Assembly (NCBI GenBank): GCA_964612455.1
Contig: CAZTCB010000013.1
Coordinates: 1 to 34,025, forward strand
Reading direction: 5' to 3'
Length of the DNA: 34,025 nucleotides
From: SFEB01 sp964612455
GTDB taxonomy: Bacteria > Bacillota > Clostridia > Christensenellales > CAG-314
The first letter of the stretch is position 1. Every line of letters starts with the position of its first letter. Below the pieces are notes generated by a model that was not told the DNA's origin, did no database searches, and worked only from the letters and a program-made list of their open reading frames with translations. Positions 8,605-17,315 of the stretch are shown here, piece after piece. The position numbers were made by a program, and so were the translations under genes.

Positions 8605-9716
8605 TTATTTGCCTCCGTTTTAAGTTGATAATAGTTTCCGTTCAGCTTGGTTACTATATCAAAAAGTTCAAGATTGGTCAACAAAAAATTGACTTCCGAC
8701 GCGTTTAACCCGCTTTTTAAAACTATGGCGTCAAAATGCAGTTTATCACCGTTTGCCAAAGCGGATATTATCTTTTCTTCCATCATATCGGGCTGATAAG
8801 TGGCTATTTTTTTAGGTGTATTTTCTTTGGCGACGTAAGTAACGCCGTAAAAATCAGAGATATCTTTGGGTGAAGTAACCAACATATTCCGATAATTTTT
8901 TAACAATGCGTTCGTGCCTACCGATGCAAATGAAAAAATATCTCCCGGTACGACAAAAACGTCGCGATTTTGCTGACTTGCCGCCTCGACGGTAGAAAAA
9001 ACACCGCTTTTTTGTCCCGCTTCAACTACGAGCACACCTTGAGACAATCCCGTAATAACTCGGTTACGCATCGGAAAGCGATAACCGTTTGGTTCGGAAT
9101 ACGGCGCAAACTCGGTCACCAACAAACCTTTCTTTGATATTTCCTCGGCAAGCGGGATATTGTTTGACGGATATATATGCTCGAATCCGCCTCCGAGAAC
9201 CGCTATCGTCCCGGCGCCCGTTTCTAACGCTTTTTTATGAGCGGCGGAATCAACGCCGTTTGCAAGCCCGCTGACAATACAAAAACGATCGCCCAAACCC
9301 GCAGTAAAGGTCTCCGCAACTCTCTTTCCGTAATAAGTACACTTTCTCGAACCGACAACGGCAATAGACTTTTTATTGAGCAAATCCACGTTTCCCTTGC
9401 AAAACAAAGTCAAAGGCGGATCTGCTATTTCTCTCAATAATTCCGAATAAGCGGCGTCAGTAAACGCAATCGGCAACACGTCCGCTTTCTCGTACTTCCT
9501 CATTGTATTATCGAAAAAGAAATCACTCAACGAAAAATTTAATTTATCGTAAGTGTTTTTATCGAAAACCGCCGTAATGAGTTGACATAGTCTCTCTTTT
9601 TCGTACCACAACGTGTCAATGCCGCCGATACGTTCAAAAAATTTGTGCCATTTCAACGCCGTGGAAATTTCCAACGAACCGAGCACTATTAATACTTTTT
9701 GTTCGGTACTGTACAT
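8601..9716 (-). CDS. dprA: DprA (Smf), DNA-processing protein
   Basis: Binds incoming single-stranded DNA and loads RecA during natural transformation; widely kept even in species not known to be competent. 371 residues. Rossmann-like core starts at the VGSRKCTYYG motif near residue 121, followed by VSGLANGVDSAAH, the GGGFEHIYP segment, FPMRNRVI and EAGQKSG, all family hallmarks. The last 60 or so residues look like the C-terminal winged-helix domain. It starts one base after the comM stop; only a weak GAAAG precedes the ATG, so coupling with comM is likely. Both comM and dprA being present hints at DNA uptake, but no uptake machinery is in the window. Confidence 0.95.
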   Translation of the reverse strand: MYSTEQKVLIVLGSLEISTALKWHKFFERIGGIDTLWYEKERLCQLITAVFDKNTYDKLNFSLSDFFFDNTMRKYEKADVLPIAFTDAAYSELLREIADPPLTLFCKGNVDLLNKKSIAVVGSRKCTYYGKRVAETFTAGLGDRFCIVSGLANGVDSAAHKKALETGAGTIAVLGGGFEHIYPSNNIPLAEEISKKGLLVTEFAPYSEPNGYRFPMRNRVITGLSQGVLVVEAGQKSGVFSTVEAASQQNRDVFVVPGDIFSFASVGTNALLKNYRNMLVTSPKDISDFYGVTYVAKENTPKKIATYQPDMMEEKIISALANGDKLHFDAIVLKSGLNASEVNFLLTNLELFDIVTKLNGNYYQLKTEANK

Positions 9717-9717
9717 A

Positions 9718-11235
9718 TCAAACTTTCAATATGTCGTTGCTGCGATACTGTATCGACTCGGCAATATGCAACGACGAAATATTTTCCTCTCCGTTTAAAT
9801 CCGCGATCGTCCGAGCAACTTTTAAAATACGGTTGTAAGCCCTCGCCGACAACTTTAGTTTTACGAAACAACTTTCCAACAATTGTCTGCTTTTTTCGTC
9901 AATCTTGCAATACTCCCTTATTTGCCATGCACTCATCTGCGCGTTACAGAATATCCCCTCTCCTTTAAACCGCTCCGACTGAATTTTTCGTGCCGCGTCA
10001 ACTCGGCTCTTTACGTCGGCACTGCTCTCCGACAATTCATCCGACTGCAAATCTCGGTACTGCAAATCGTCGACTTCTATATTGATGTCTATACGATCGA
10101 GCAACGGTCCGGACAATCTTGACAAATACTTTTGAATCTGCGGCAAGGTACATGTACATTCTTTGACCTGACTGCCGTAATTACCGCAAGGACACGGATT
10201 CATGCTCGCCACCAACATAAAGTTTGCCGGGTACGTTACCGTCATAGCCGCACGTGCAACCGTAATCACCTTGTCCTCTAAAGGTTGGCGAAGAGTTTCG
10301 AGAACGTTTCGCGGATACTCGGGCAACTCGTCGAGAAAAAGCACGCCGTTGTGAGCCATGCTCATTTCACCCGGTTTGGCTTTGCTACCGCCTCCCGTCA
10401 AAGAAACCAACGACGCCGAATGATGCGGTGACCTGAACGGACGAGAAAAAACAAAATCGTTTAACTCTCCCGCAACGGAAAAAATCTTTGACACCTCCAA
10501 CGCCTCGGCAAAAGTCATATCGGGCATTATCGTAGGTACGGCTTTCGCCAACATGGTTTTTCCCGTGCCGGGCGCGCCTATCATCAATATATTGTGTCCG
10601 CCCGCAACCGCTATCTCCATCGCGCGACGAGCAAAAAATTGTCCTTTGATATACTTCATATCGTTGAGACTGTTTTTAGCACTGTCCGGAGCCCAAGTAC
10701 GCGTCAGTAGTTTTTCGATTGGTTTTTCACCCGTCAAATGTTCTACTACCGCACGCAAACTCTCCGCCGGGTAAATGTTCATGCCGTCGACGTACTGTGC
10801 CTCGGCGGCGTTTTCTTTAGGTATCACCACATTGTCGTAACCTTGCTCTTTCGCCGAAATAAGAGTAGGCAAAAGTCCGCTAACTTTTCGCACCTGACCG
10901 TCGAGTGACAACTCGCCGACGTACAAATACTTCTTTACGGATGAAAGCGAAATTTCTTTAATGGCAGCCAGCACTCCAATCGCAATCGCAAGATCAAAAA
11001 CGCTGCCCTCTTTTTTCGTATCGGCAGGTGCGAGATTAACCACGATTTTGCCTATCGGGTAATTAAAACCACTGTTTTTTATTGCAAGTTTTACGCGGGA
11101 TTTACTCTCTTTGACCGCCGTATCCGCAAGACCGACGATATCAAATCCCGGTATACCTCCGTGTATATCAACTTCTACGCTGACGGGATAACCGTTAAGC
11201 CCCGTCAAACCGAAACTATTTATTTTGGCGAGCAT
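9718..11235 (-). CDS. comM: ComM/YifB-type Mg-chelatase-like ATPase
   Basis: AAA+ protein of the YifB/ComM family; ComM is a branch-migration helicase that helps integrate transformed DNA. 505 residues. N-terminal S5-like ChlI domain (residues 1-170), Walker A GAPGTGKT at 220-227, Walker B GVLFLDELPEY near 290, and cysteine pairs CPCGNYG...CTC near 360. The ATG at 11233-11235 is preceded by AAAGGTG at the right distance; an upstream GTG (11242-11244) lies inside that site, so I reject it. The rplS terminator lies about 60 bases upstream and I see no convincing promoter between them. Confidence 0.93.
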   Translation of the reverse strand: MLAKINSFGLTGLNGYPVSVEVDIHGGIPGFDIVGLADTAVKESKSRVKLAIKNSGFNYPIGKIVVNLAPADTKKEGSVFDLAIAIGVLAAIKEISLSSVKKYLYVGELSLDGQVRKVSGLLPTLISAKEQGYDNVVIPKENAAEAQYVDGMNIYPAESLRAVVEHLTGEKPIEKLLTRTWAPDSAKNSLNDMKYIKGQFFARRAMEIAVAGGHNILMIGAPGTGKTMLAKAVPTIMPDMTFAEALEVSKIFSVAGELNDFVFSRPFRSPHHSASLVSLTGGGSKAKPGEMSMAHNGVLFLDELPEYPRNVLETLRQPLEDKVITVARAAMTVTYPANFMLVASMNPCPCGNYGSQVKECTCTLPQIQKYLSRLSGPLLDRIDINIEVDDLQYRDLQSDELSESSADVKSRVDAARKIQSERFKGEGIFCNAQMSAWQIREYCKIDEKSRQLLESCFVKLKLSARAYNRILKVARTIADLNGEENISSLHIAESIQYRSNDILKV

Positions 11236-11294
11236 ACTTTTCACCTTTGAGCGTTTTGCTTAAATTTTAAAGAAAACCTAAAAACATTTTCTTA

Positions 11295-11327
11295 TAAAAA
11301 AACTGTCGAGGCTTTCGACAGTTTTTT
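11295..11327 (-). terminator. Intrinsic terminator of rplS
   Basis: Perfect 9-bp stem AACTGTCGA / TCGACAGTT (11301-11309 with 11315-11323) and a 5-base loop, flanked by A-run and T-run so it can work in both directions. It starts 12 bases past the rplS stop and would end the rplS transcript before comM. Confidence 0.88.
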
Positions 11328-11334
11328 AACTTTT

Positions 11335-11679
11335 TTAATTGATTGTACCCTTAACCTTTGCGGCCTTACCTGTACGATTGCGCAAGTAATAAAGTTTCGC
11401 GCGTCTGACCTTGCCCTTACGAACAATCTCAACCTTTTCAATCTTGGGACTGTGTACCGGGAAAGTACGCTCGACGCCTATGCCGTTTGAAATACGACGG
11501 ACGGTAAACGTCTCGTTAAATCCGCCGTGTTTGCGAGCGATGACTATACCCTCGTAAGCCTGAACTCTCTCTTTGTTGCCTTCAATAACCTTGAAGTACA
11601 CTCTGACGGAATCGCCCACCTCAAACACGGGGGCATTGGGATTTAAATTTTCTTGTTCGATAGATTTGATAATGTCCAT
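11335..11679 (-). CDS. rplS: Large ribosomal subunit protein bL19
   Basis: 114-residue bL19, normal size, with GDSVRVYFKVIEGNKER and the conserved block around FTVRRISNGIGVERTFPVHSP and KIEKVEIVRKGKVRRAKL. It sits at the 30S-50S interface. AGGAG precedes the ATG. In B. subtilis and many relatives rplS follows trmD in the same operon; here rbgA, rnhB and yraN come between, and rplS has its own promoter, structured leader and terminator, making it a single-gene unit. Confidence 0.97.
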   Translation of the reverse strand: MDIIKSIEQENLNPNAPVFEVGDSVRVYFKVIEGNKERVQAYEGIVIARKHGGFNETFTVRRISNGIGVERTFPVHSPKIEKVEIVRKGKVRRAKLYYLRNRTGKAAKVKGTIN

Positions 11680-11713
11680 TGACTTTTTCTCCTATATTTA
11701 TTAAGTTAACTAA

Positions 11714-11758
11714 GTGTTCATACACACTACCCTGCCATTGGAACACCCGAAGTCACTA
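11714..11758 (-). promoter_or_regulatory. Candidate bL19 leader structure in the rplS 5' UTR
   Basis: The predicted rplS transcript starts near 11758 and runs about 80 bases to the start codon. It contains a hairpin GTGTTC (11746-11741) / GAACAC (11719-11714) enclosing a 21-base loop that includes GGCAGGGTAG. Rfam describes a bL19-binding leader upstream of rplS in Gram-positive bacteria, and the position fits; I cannot confirm a match by eye. Confidence 0.5.
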
Positions 11759-11764
11759 TCGTGT

Positions 11765-11793
11765 ATGATATCATATTGTTTGCAAGTTTGCAA
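11765..11793 (-). promoter_or_regulatory. Sigma-A-type promoter of rplS
   Basis: On the minus strand TTGCAA (-35, 11793-11788), 17-base spacer, TATCAT (-10, 11770-11765). It drives the detached rplS unit. The -10 lies inside a 12-base palindrome TATGATATCATA (11764-11775). Confidence 0.7.
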
Positions 11794-11836
11794 GCATTTT
11801 AATGCGATTTTTTTATTTTTTTACGCTGATTCGTTT

Positions 11837-12187
11837 TTAAGACTCAAACGCGTTTTCAATATGATTAACGTCGTCTCCGCATATCTCCACTATATCGAAA
11901 CGGCAATACGCATCTACTATTTCTTTTTCCGCGAGATAATTTTTTGCGGCGGAAATAAGCTTACGGCGTTTCGACGAAGTAACGTACTCCGACGGTGAGC
12001 CGAATTTGTCGTCTTTGCGCTCTTTTACCTCTACAAACACGATACGTTTACCGTCTTTCGCAATGATATCTATCTCGCCGGTACGGCATCGATAATTGCG
12101 TTCGAGGATTTTATAATGTTTCTTTTTTAAAAAAAGCGTCGCGTTGTCTTCGCCTTTTTTTCCGATAAATCTGCTTACTATCCCCAT
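11837..12187 (-). CDS. YraN family (UPF0102) nuclease-fold protein
   Basis: 116 residues, typical size. Shows the restriction-endonuclease-like core of the family: GEIDII (E38, D40) and VFVEVK (E53, K55), after an N-terminal helix with KKGEDNATLFLKKK. The biological role of the family is not settled. The start lies three bases after the rnhB stop, with a weak ribosome binding site. The rnhB-yraN pairing is common in bacteria. No clear terminator is visible before the rplS promoter. Confidence 0.9.
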   Translation of the reverse strand: MGIVSRFIGKKGEDNATLFLKKKHYKILERNYRCRTGEIDIIAKDGKRIVFVEVKERKDDKFGSPSEYVTSSKRRKLISAAKNYLAEKEIVDAYCRFDIVEICGDDVNHIENAFES

Positions 12188-12190
12188 AAA

Positions 12191-12817
12191 TCAACTGAAA
12201 AAATTTTTAATAAAGGTTTTTCTATGAATTTCACAAAAACCGTGTTCTTTCAAGGCGGCTATATGTGCCGCCGTGCCGTAGCCTTTATTGTTCTTAAAAC
12301 CGTATTGAGGATAAACGACGTCGTACTTTTTCATAAGTCTGTCGCGCGTTACTTTTGCCACGATGCTCGCCGCCGCAATACAATAACTCTTTGCGTCGCC
12401 TTTGATGATGGGAAAAGTATCAAACTTAGTATCGGTCAACTTAACCGCATCGACTAAAACCATATCGCAATCCGTCAAACCCTCTATACAATTTTTCATA
12501 CATTCTTTCGTCGCATTCAATATGTTTATCTCGTCTATACGGACGTTGTCAGCCTGACAAACGACGCATTGAGTAGCTGTCGATATTATTTTTTCGTACA
12601 ATTCTTCTCTGCGCTTTTCGGAAAGTTTTTTGCTGTCGGTAACACCTTGAATGATTTTATCTTCTTCTATCGGCATGACCACACAGGCAACAACTACAGG
12701 TCCGGCAAGAGGCCCTCTGCCGACCTCGTCCATACCTGCGATTATTTTTTTTCCTTCCGATACAAATCGTTTTTCGTAAACGAGAAGCTGTTGCATATCT
12801 ATCGTAGTTTTAGTCAT
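12191..12817 (-). CDS. rnhB: Ribonuclease HII
   Basis: Cuts RNA in RNA-DNA hybrids and removes single ribonucleotides from DNA. 208 residues. The metal-binding residues are visible as D30 and E31 in GMDEVGRGPLAGP, D123 in LVDAV and D159 in VTRDR; KGYGTAAH is also conserved. The first codons overlap the end of rbgA by eight bases. The rbgA-rnhB order matches B. subtilis. Confidence 0.97.
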   Translation of the reverse strand: MTKTTIDMQQLLVYEKRFVSEGKKIIAGMDEVGRGPLAGPVVVACVVMPIEEDKIIQGVTDSKKLSEKRREELYEKIISTATQCVVCQADNVRIDEINILNATKECMKNCIEGLTDCDMVLVDAVKLTDTKFDTFPIIKGDAKSYCIAAASIVAKVTRDRLMKKYDVVYPQYGFKNNKGYGTAAHIAALKEHGFCEIHRKTFIKNFFS

Positions 12818-13679
12818 AGTTTTTCAAACCGTAATCTATCGGTGACTCGAGCGTTATTCTGCCGATTTTTCCGTTTTTAAATTCTCCGTAAACGAGCTTG
12901 GACGCACGCAGCAAATCAACGCCGCCTTTGGTAAGACATCCGCGCCTGATAGCTATTTTTTCAAGTAACTCGCTCGAAGACAGCCCGATATCCGAAGAAT
13001 CCAATCCATATCTGAGCATTACTGCCTCACCGTAATTTTTTTTCAATTTATTTAGCAAAACGCAAGCGGACTCAACGGAATCCACTACCGTTTCGCTAAT
13101 ACTGCCTATGAAAAGCAAATTTTCGGCTATGGTCTGGTTTTCAAACTTATTCCAAAGAGTCCCCGGTGTATCGAGTAACTCAAGCCCTTCATCGAGTCTT
13201 ATCCACTGCTTTCCTTTGGTAACCCCGGGTTTATTGCCGACAATTGCGTTCTTTTTGCCGCTCAAGGCATTTATGAGAGTACTTTTTCCGCAGTTGGGCA
13301 CCCCGAGTATCATGGCTCTGGTCGACCTGTATACCCCTTTGGCGGCAAAACGCTCTACCGTTTTCTTTTTCGCATCCGAAAAGGCATTTTTCACGACTGC
13401 GGTCGTACCTGTTTGAGTAGAAACCGTCTTTACTACGGACAATCCCTGTTTTGAAAAATAACTCTCCCACTGCGCGGTAACGCGTTCGTCCGCAAGATCG
13501 GCTTTATTAAGAATAAAAATGCACGGTTTGCCTTCTGTTATTTTTTTAAAAGCCGGATTAAAGCACGAAAAAGGCGCGCGAGCATCCAAAACGTAACCGA
13601 CGACGTCGATAACCTTTAAGTTTTCTTCTATCATCCTCAAGGCTTTCGTCATGTGCCCCGGAAACCATTGAATATACAT
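12810..13679 (-). CDS. rbgA: RbgA (YlqF), 50S ribosome assembly GTPase
   Basis: Circularly permuted GTPase needed for late 50S assembly in Gram-positive bacteria. 289 residues. The motif order is permuted as expected: G4 NKAD at 58-61, then G1 GVPNCGKST at 126-134, then G3 DTPG at 170-173. The N-terminal WFPGHM is a family signature, and a C-terminal RNA-binding region follows. Its ATG overlaps the trmD stop (TAATG). The position right after trmD, before rnhB, is that of B. subtilis ylqF, minus rplS. Confidence 0.96.
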   Translation of the reverse strand: MYIQWFPGHMTKALRMIEENLKVIDVVGYVLDARAPFSCFNPAFKKITEGKPCIFILNKADLADERVTAQWESYFSKQGLSVVKTVSTQTGTTAVVKNAFSDAKKKTVERFAAKGVYRSTRAMILGVPNCGKSTLINALSGKKNAIVGNKPGVTKGKQWIRLDEGLELLDTPGTLWNKFENQTIAENLLFIGSISETVVDSVESACVLLNKLKKNYGEAVMLRYGLDSSDIGLSSSELLEKIAIRRGCLTKGGVDLLRASKLVYGEFKNGKIGRITLESPIDYGLKNYD

Positions 13680-14455
13680 TACTCCTCGTTTTCAACCCTT
13701 GCTTTTTTCGCTTTTTTTAATGCCTTTTTTCTTTCTTTTTCTTTTTGCTGGACGACGTACTCGTCATACTCCGATATGGCAATGTTATCCTTTGCCAAAT
13801 CCGGACGCCTCTCCTTCGTTAAAGTCACCTGATTTTGTCTGCGCCACAGCTCGATTTCTTTGTGATTACCGTTTAACAAGACTTCGGGCACTTTAATACC
13901 CCTAAACTCCGACGGGCGCGTGTATTGCGGATACTCCAGCAAGTCGTCGCAAAAGCTTTCTTCGTCAGTAGACAAATTACTCCCCAAAACTCCGTCAACA
14001 TACCTGCAAACACAGTCCGTCACGACCATCGCAGGCAATTCTCCGCCCGTCAAAACATAGTCGCCTATAGAGATTTCTTCGTCTATTTCCAAATCTATCG
14101 CCCGCTGATCCACTCCCTCGTAATGACCGCACAACAACAAAATATCGTCGTAAGTAGAAAGACGCTTTACTTCGGACTGCGTAAGTTTTTTACCTTTCGG
14201 CGATAAATAAACGCGCAAAGCCTTTCTGAACGGATCCGCCGACTCTATCGCATCGCAAACGGGTTGAGCAGTCATCAACATTCCCGCTCCTCCGCCAAAC
14301 GCGTAATCATCGCACTTTTTGTGTTTATCGAGAGAATAGTCCCTTATATTCACTACGTTGATTTCGACTATTTTTTTATCGCGTGCTCTGCCTATTATAC
14401 TTTGCTCCAACGGTGCAAACATTTCGGGAAATAACGTCAATATACTAATCTTCAT
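13679..14455 (-). CDS. trmD: tRNA (guanine-37-N1) methyltransferase TrmD
   Basis: SAM enzyme that methylates G37 next to the anticodon and prevents +1 frameshifts. 258 residues. Family features: N-terminal ISILTLFPEMF, YAFGGGAGMLM near 51-61, the knot segments LLCGHYEGVDQR and ISIGDYVLTGGELPAM, and LEYPQYTRP. A lysine-rich tail of about 25 residues follows. It overlaps rimM by 11 bases, as is common for this pair. Confidence 0.97.
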   Translation of the reverse strand: MKISILTLFPEMFAPLEQSIIGRARDKKIVEINVVNIRDYSLDKHKKCDDYAFGGGAGMLMTAQPVCDAIESADPFRKALRVYLSPKGKKLTQSEVKRLSTYDDILLLCGHYEGVDQRAIDLEIDEEISIGDYVLTGGELPAMVVTDCVCRYVDGVLGSNLSTDEESFCDDLLEYPQYTRPSEFRGIKVPEVLLNGNHKEIELWRRQNQVTLTKERRPDLAKDNIAISEYDEYVVQQKEKERKKALKKAKKARVENEE

Positions 14456-14948
14456 ACAGTGCTGTTTCTTTAACGGTTTGGGCGTCTACTACAAAGGCGT
14501 TGTTTTCTTTATCGTAAAACGCTTTCAGTTGTTTAATAAAAGGGAAACTCATATTTTTTCCGTCAGGAGTTTTTACAACGTACACGTCGGCACTGACGCC
14601 GTTTTGCAAGACGTCGGTCAATTCCCCAATACTTTCGCCGTCGGTATCGACCACGGTACAACCTATGATATCTTCGACAAAAAACGTGCCCTCGGGCAAT
14701 TTTAAATCTTTTGTATCCGCGTAAACGACTTTGCCGCGCAAGGCCTCGGCGTCGTTGCGATTGACTATACCGTCCAAAAGAATATAAAGAAACTTTCCGT
14801 CGGTACGTATTGACCTGACGGAAAGAAAACTGTCTCCGATATACATCGCCTTTAAGTTTTTAATCAAGGCAAAATCAACGGAGGACGCCATCTTGACCTC
14901 CCCCTTGATACCTTGCGCTTTTAATATCGTTGCAACGGGTTTTTTCAT
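14445..14948 (-). CDS. rimM: Ribosome maturation factor RimM
   Basis: Assists assembly of the 30S head and binds uS19. 167 residues, with the N-terminal RimM domain (AQGIKGEVKM at 11-20) and the C-terminal PRC-barrel half (EDIIGCTVVDTDGESIGEL, residues about 91-109). No strong ribosome binding site is seen; the start lies four bases after the khpA stop, so translation is probably coupled. Confidence 0.94.
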   Translation of the reverse strand: MKKPVATILKAQGIKGEVKMASSVDFALIKNLKAMYIGDSFLSVRSIRTDGKFLYILLDGIVNRNDAEALRGKVVYADTKDLKLPEGTFFVEDIIGCTVVDTDGESIGELTDVLQNGVSADVYVVKTPDGKNMSFPFIKQLKAFYDKENNAFVVDAQTVKETALYED

Positions 14949-14952
14949 TTGA

Positions 14953-15213
14953 TTATTCGACGAAGCGCTTTTTATTTTCGCCGCCCGAAATTTCCACGTC
15001 GTACCTTTTACCCTCGCGCATACCGACTGCCTTGACTATCGTCCTTATTGAAAGGATAATCTTGCCTTGTTTGCCTATTACCTTGCCGATATCGTTTTCC
15101 GCAACGGAAATAACAACGTCTGTGGCGTCGTCCGATCTCTCGGTAACGACAACCCTGACTGCCGATTTATCATCGACGATATTGCCGACGATATACTCTA
15201 ATAGCTCTTTCAT
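14953..15213 (-). CDS. khpA: KhpA-type KH-domain RNA-binding protein
   Basis: 86-residue single KH-domain protein (B. subtilis YlqC family). The GxxG-type loop is seen in GKVIGKQGK at 43-51. In streptococci KhpA pairs with KhpB/Jag and affects cell division and small-RNA binding; the partner is not in this window. It lies between rpsP (15 bases upstream) and rimM (4 bases downstream), the standard place. Confidence 0.93.
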   Translation of the reverse strand: MKELLEYIVGNIVDDKSAVRVVVTERSDDATDVVISVAENDIGKVIGKQGKIILSIRTIVKAVGMREGKRYDVEISGGENKKRFVE

Positions 15214-15228
15214 ATTATCAAGCGATTG

Positions 15229-15546
15229 TTATTCTGCCTTTTCTTCGGGCTTTGCTTTGGGTGCCGACGGAGCAACCTTGTTGGGCACGGAACGTTTTTT
15301 AGCCTCGAGGAGACCTTGTTTTACCAAGATATCTCTTACCGTATCGGTGGGTTGTACGCCATTTGCCAACCACTCTTTCGCTTTTTCTTCGTTGAGTTTA
15401 ATCGTTGCGGGTTCCGTCAACGGATTGTAAGTACCGACTAAATCGATATACTGACCGTCACGAGCCTTGCGACTGTCGATAACTACGATACGATAGAAAG
15501 GTGATTTTTTGTCACCCATGCGGGTGAGTCTCATTTTTACTGACAT
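15229..15546 (-). CDS. rpsP: Small ribosomal subunit protein bS16
   Basis: 105 residues. The conserved core MSVKMRLTRMGDKKSPFYRI and the IDLVGTYNPLTEP segment are clear; the last 20 or so residues are a proline/lysine/glutamate-rich tail that makes it longer than the usual 80-90 residues. A GGAGG lies six bases before the ATG, the strongest such site in this operon, which fits high ribosomal-protein demand. A 71-base gap separates it from ffh without a visible terminator. Confidence 0.97.
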   Translation of the reverse strand: MSVKMRLTRMGDKKSPFYRIVVIDSRKARDGQYIDLVGTYNPLTEPATIKLNEEKAKEWLANGVQPTDTVRDILVKQGLLEAKKRSVPNKVAPSAPKAKPEEKAE

Positions 15547-15617
15547 TTTTAGTCCTCCAAAAGTAATTTTTTTGTTTATTTTTTTGTTTTTATTTAAATT
15601 CTTAAAATTAAAACCGA

Positions 15618-16937
15618 TTAAAAAGGAAACTTCATTCCGCGCTTACCGCCCTTCATTCGTTTCATCATCTCCTTGGTCTGCTCAAACTGCTTGATGAGTT
15701 TGTTTACGGACTGCACGTCCGTGCCGCTACCTGCGGCTATACGCCGCCTACGAGAATAATTGAGAATCTTCGGGTTGCTACGCTCTTCCTTAGTCATTGA
15801 CAACACGATGGCTTTATTTTTTTCCATCTCTCCTTCGTCAATTTGTTTATCCTGAAGATTGAGCTTGCTTGCGCCGGGCACCATGTTTAATAAATCGTTG
15901 ACGTTGCCCATTTTTTTCAAACTGTCCATCTGCGTCAAAAAATCATTAAGGTCAAATGACGCGTCTTTGAGTTTTTTCGCCATTTTGGCGGCTTCTTCTT
16001 CGGTGATTGCAGTCTGCGCTTTTTCTATCAGAGTGAGTACGTCCCCCATCCCGAGTATACGACTCGCCATACGATCGGGATAAAACGGCTCTAAATCTTC
16101 GGGCTTTTCACCTATGCCGCAAAATTTGATCGGTTTACCGGTAACGGCTTTGACCGACAGCGTCGCTCCGCCGCGCGTATCGCCGTCAAGTTTTGACATT
16201 ATTACGCCGCTAAGTCCCACTTGCTCGTCAAAAGTCTTTGCCACGTTGACGGCGTCTTGTCCCGTCATCGCGTCTACGACGAGTAACGTTTCCGTAACGT
16301 CGAAACTCTTTTTTAATCCGACCAACTCTTCCATCAATTTGTCGTCGATATGCAATCTGCCGGCAGTATCGATGATCACGGTATCGTAATTGTATTTTAC
16401 CGCGTGTTCGATCGCGTTGGTCGCTATTTTTTTAGGAGCTATCTGCCCCATCTCGAAAAATCCCGCACCGACTTTGCCCGCAACCACTTTCAACTGTTGT
16501 ATCGCCGCCGGGCGGTACACGTCGCATGCAACCAACAAAGGATTTTTCCCTTGTTTTTTCAAGTAATAGCCCAATTTGCCGCACATCGTCGTTTTGCCGC
16601 TGCCCTGCAAACCGCACATTAAAATTATCGTCGGTAATTTACTTGAAACGGCGAGCTTACTCTGTGTGCTGCCGAGCAACTCCACGAGTTGATCGTTGAC
16701 TATCTTTACGACTTGCTGTCCGGGTGTCAGACTTTTTAAAACCTGTTCGCCTACCGCGAGCTCGGAAACCTTGTTGACGAAGTCTTTGGCAACCGAAAGG
16801 TTGACGTCCGCCTCGAGCAACGCTACCCTTATTTCGCGCATCGCTTGCTTTATTTCAAGCTCGGTAAGAGCGCCGCGATTGGATATCTTGCTGAAAACAT
16901 GGTTAATTTTTTGGCTGAGCGAAGAAAAAAGCGCCAC
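15618..16937 (-). CDS. ffh: Signal recognition particle protein Ffh
   Basis: GTPase and RNA-binding subunit of SRP; binds signal sequences at the ribosome exit and delivers them to FtsY. 439 residues. N domain (1-95), G domain with GLQGSGKTT at 109-117, DVYRPAA, DTAGR and SKLDGD; then the methionine-containing M domain ending with the SRP-RNA-binding helix SRRRRIAAGSGT and a KRMKGGKRGMKFPF tail. It begins with GTG (16935-16937), with GGAGG seven bases upstream. The SRP RNA gene is not in the window. Confidence 0.97.
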   Translation of the reverse strand: MALFSSLSQKINHVFSKISNRGALTELEIKQAMREIRVALLEADVNLSVAKDFVNKVSELAVGEQVLKSLTPGQQVVKIVNDQLVELLGSTQSKLAVSSKLPTIILMCGLQGSGKTTMCGKLGYYLKKQGKNPLLVACDVYRPAAIQQLKVVAGKVGAGFFEMGQIAPKKIATNAIEHAVKYNYDTVIIDTAGRLHIDDKLMEELVGLKKSFDVTETLLVVDAMTGQDAVNVAKTFDEQVGLSGVIMSKLDGDTRGGATLSVKAVTGKPIKFCGIGEKPEDLEPFYPDRMASRILGMGDVLTLIEKAQTAITEEEAAKMAKKLKDASFDLNDFLTQMDSLKKMGNVNDLLNMVPGASKLNLQDKQIDEGEMEKNKAIVLSMTKEERSNPKILNYSRRRRIAAGSGTDVQSVNKLIKQFEQTKEMMKRMKGGKRGMKFPF

Positions 16938-16939
16938 TA

Positions 16940-17278
16940 CTATACCTCCGTTATCTCGATAATGGCATCGAGCGCATCGTTTGCCGCGACGTCATGCTCG
17001 GTCAAACCTACTTTACATTCTCTTGCTATACTGCTGATGCGTTGCATTTTGGCCAAAAAGCCCAATTTCGCCTCGGCGGCAAACAGTGCGGACTCAGCCT
17101 TGACGATACTGTCTCTCACGGCTTGCCTGCTGATACCGTACTGCTCGGCTATCTCGCCTAAGGAACAATCCGCATCGTAAAACAGCGACAACATACTCTT
17201 TTGATTGGCAGTCAACAAATTGCCGTACAAATTGGATAAATACGCAATATTTACGATATCGATTTTGTTCGTCTTCAT
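16940..17278 (-). CDS. ylxM: YlxM-type HTH protein of the SRP operon
   Basis: 112 residues with a helix-turn-helix resembling sigma-factor region 4 (SLGEIAEQYGISRQAVRDSIVKAE at about 39-62; the N-terminal part matches family members that read NLYGNLLT). In streptococci YlxM is an accessory SRP component; elsewhere it is a putative DNA-binding protein. It lies just upstream of ffh (2 bases), as in B. subtilis. The ATG at 17276-17278 has no recognisable Shine-Dalgarno sequence; a hairpin occupies that place. Confidence 0.93.
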   Translation of the reverse strand: MKTNKIDIVNIAYLSNLYGNLLTANQKSMLSLFYDADCSLGEIAEQYGISRQAVRDSIVKAESALFAAEAKLGFLAKMQRISSIARECKVGLTEHDVAANDALDAIIEITEV

Positions 17279-17284
17279 ATCAAA

Positions 17285-17314
17285 CAGGTGTAAAGCCTAA
17301 AAACTTTACGCCTG
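17285..17314 (-). repeat. Inverted repeat directly upstream of ylxM
   Basis: CAGGTGTAAAG (17285-17295) and CTTTACGCCTG (17304-17314) pair over 11 bp with one mismatch around an 8-base loop. It spans the expected transcription start and ends seven bases before the ylxM ATG, in place of a Shine-Dalgarno site. No T-tract follows, so it is not a good terminator. Confidence 0.6.
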
Positions 17315-17315
17315 T

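Noticed and set aside
11245..11294. Promoter for comM between the rplS terminator and comM
   Set aside because: TAAAAT- and TATAAG-like sequences occur, but none has an acceptable -35 at the right distance.
11719..11767. 7-bp inverted repeat CATACAC/GTGTATG upstream of rplS as a switch alternative to the leader hairpin
   Set aside because: One arm overlaps the promoter -10 and would not be in the predicted transcript.
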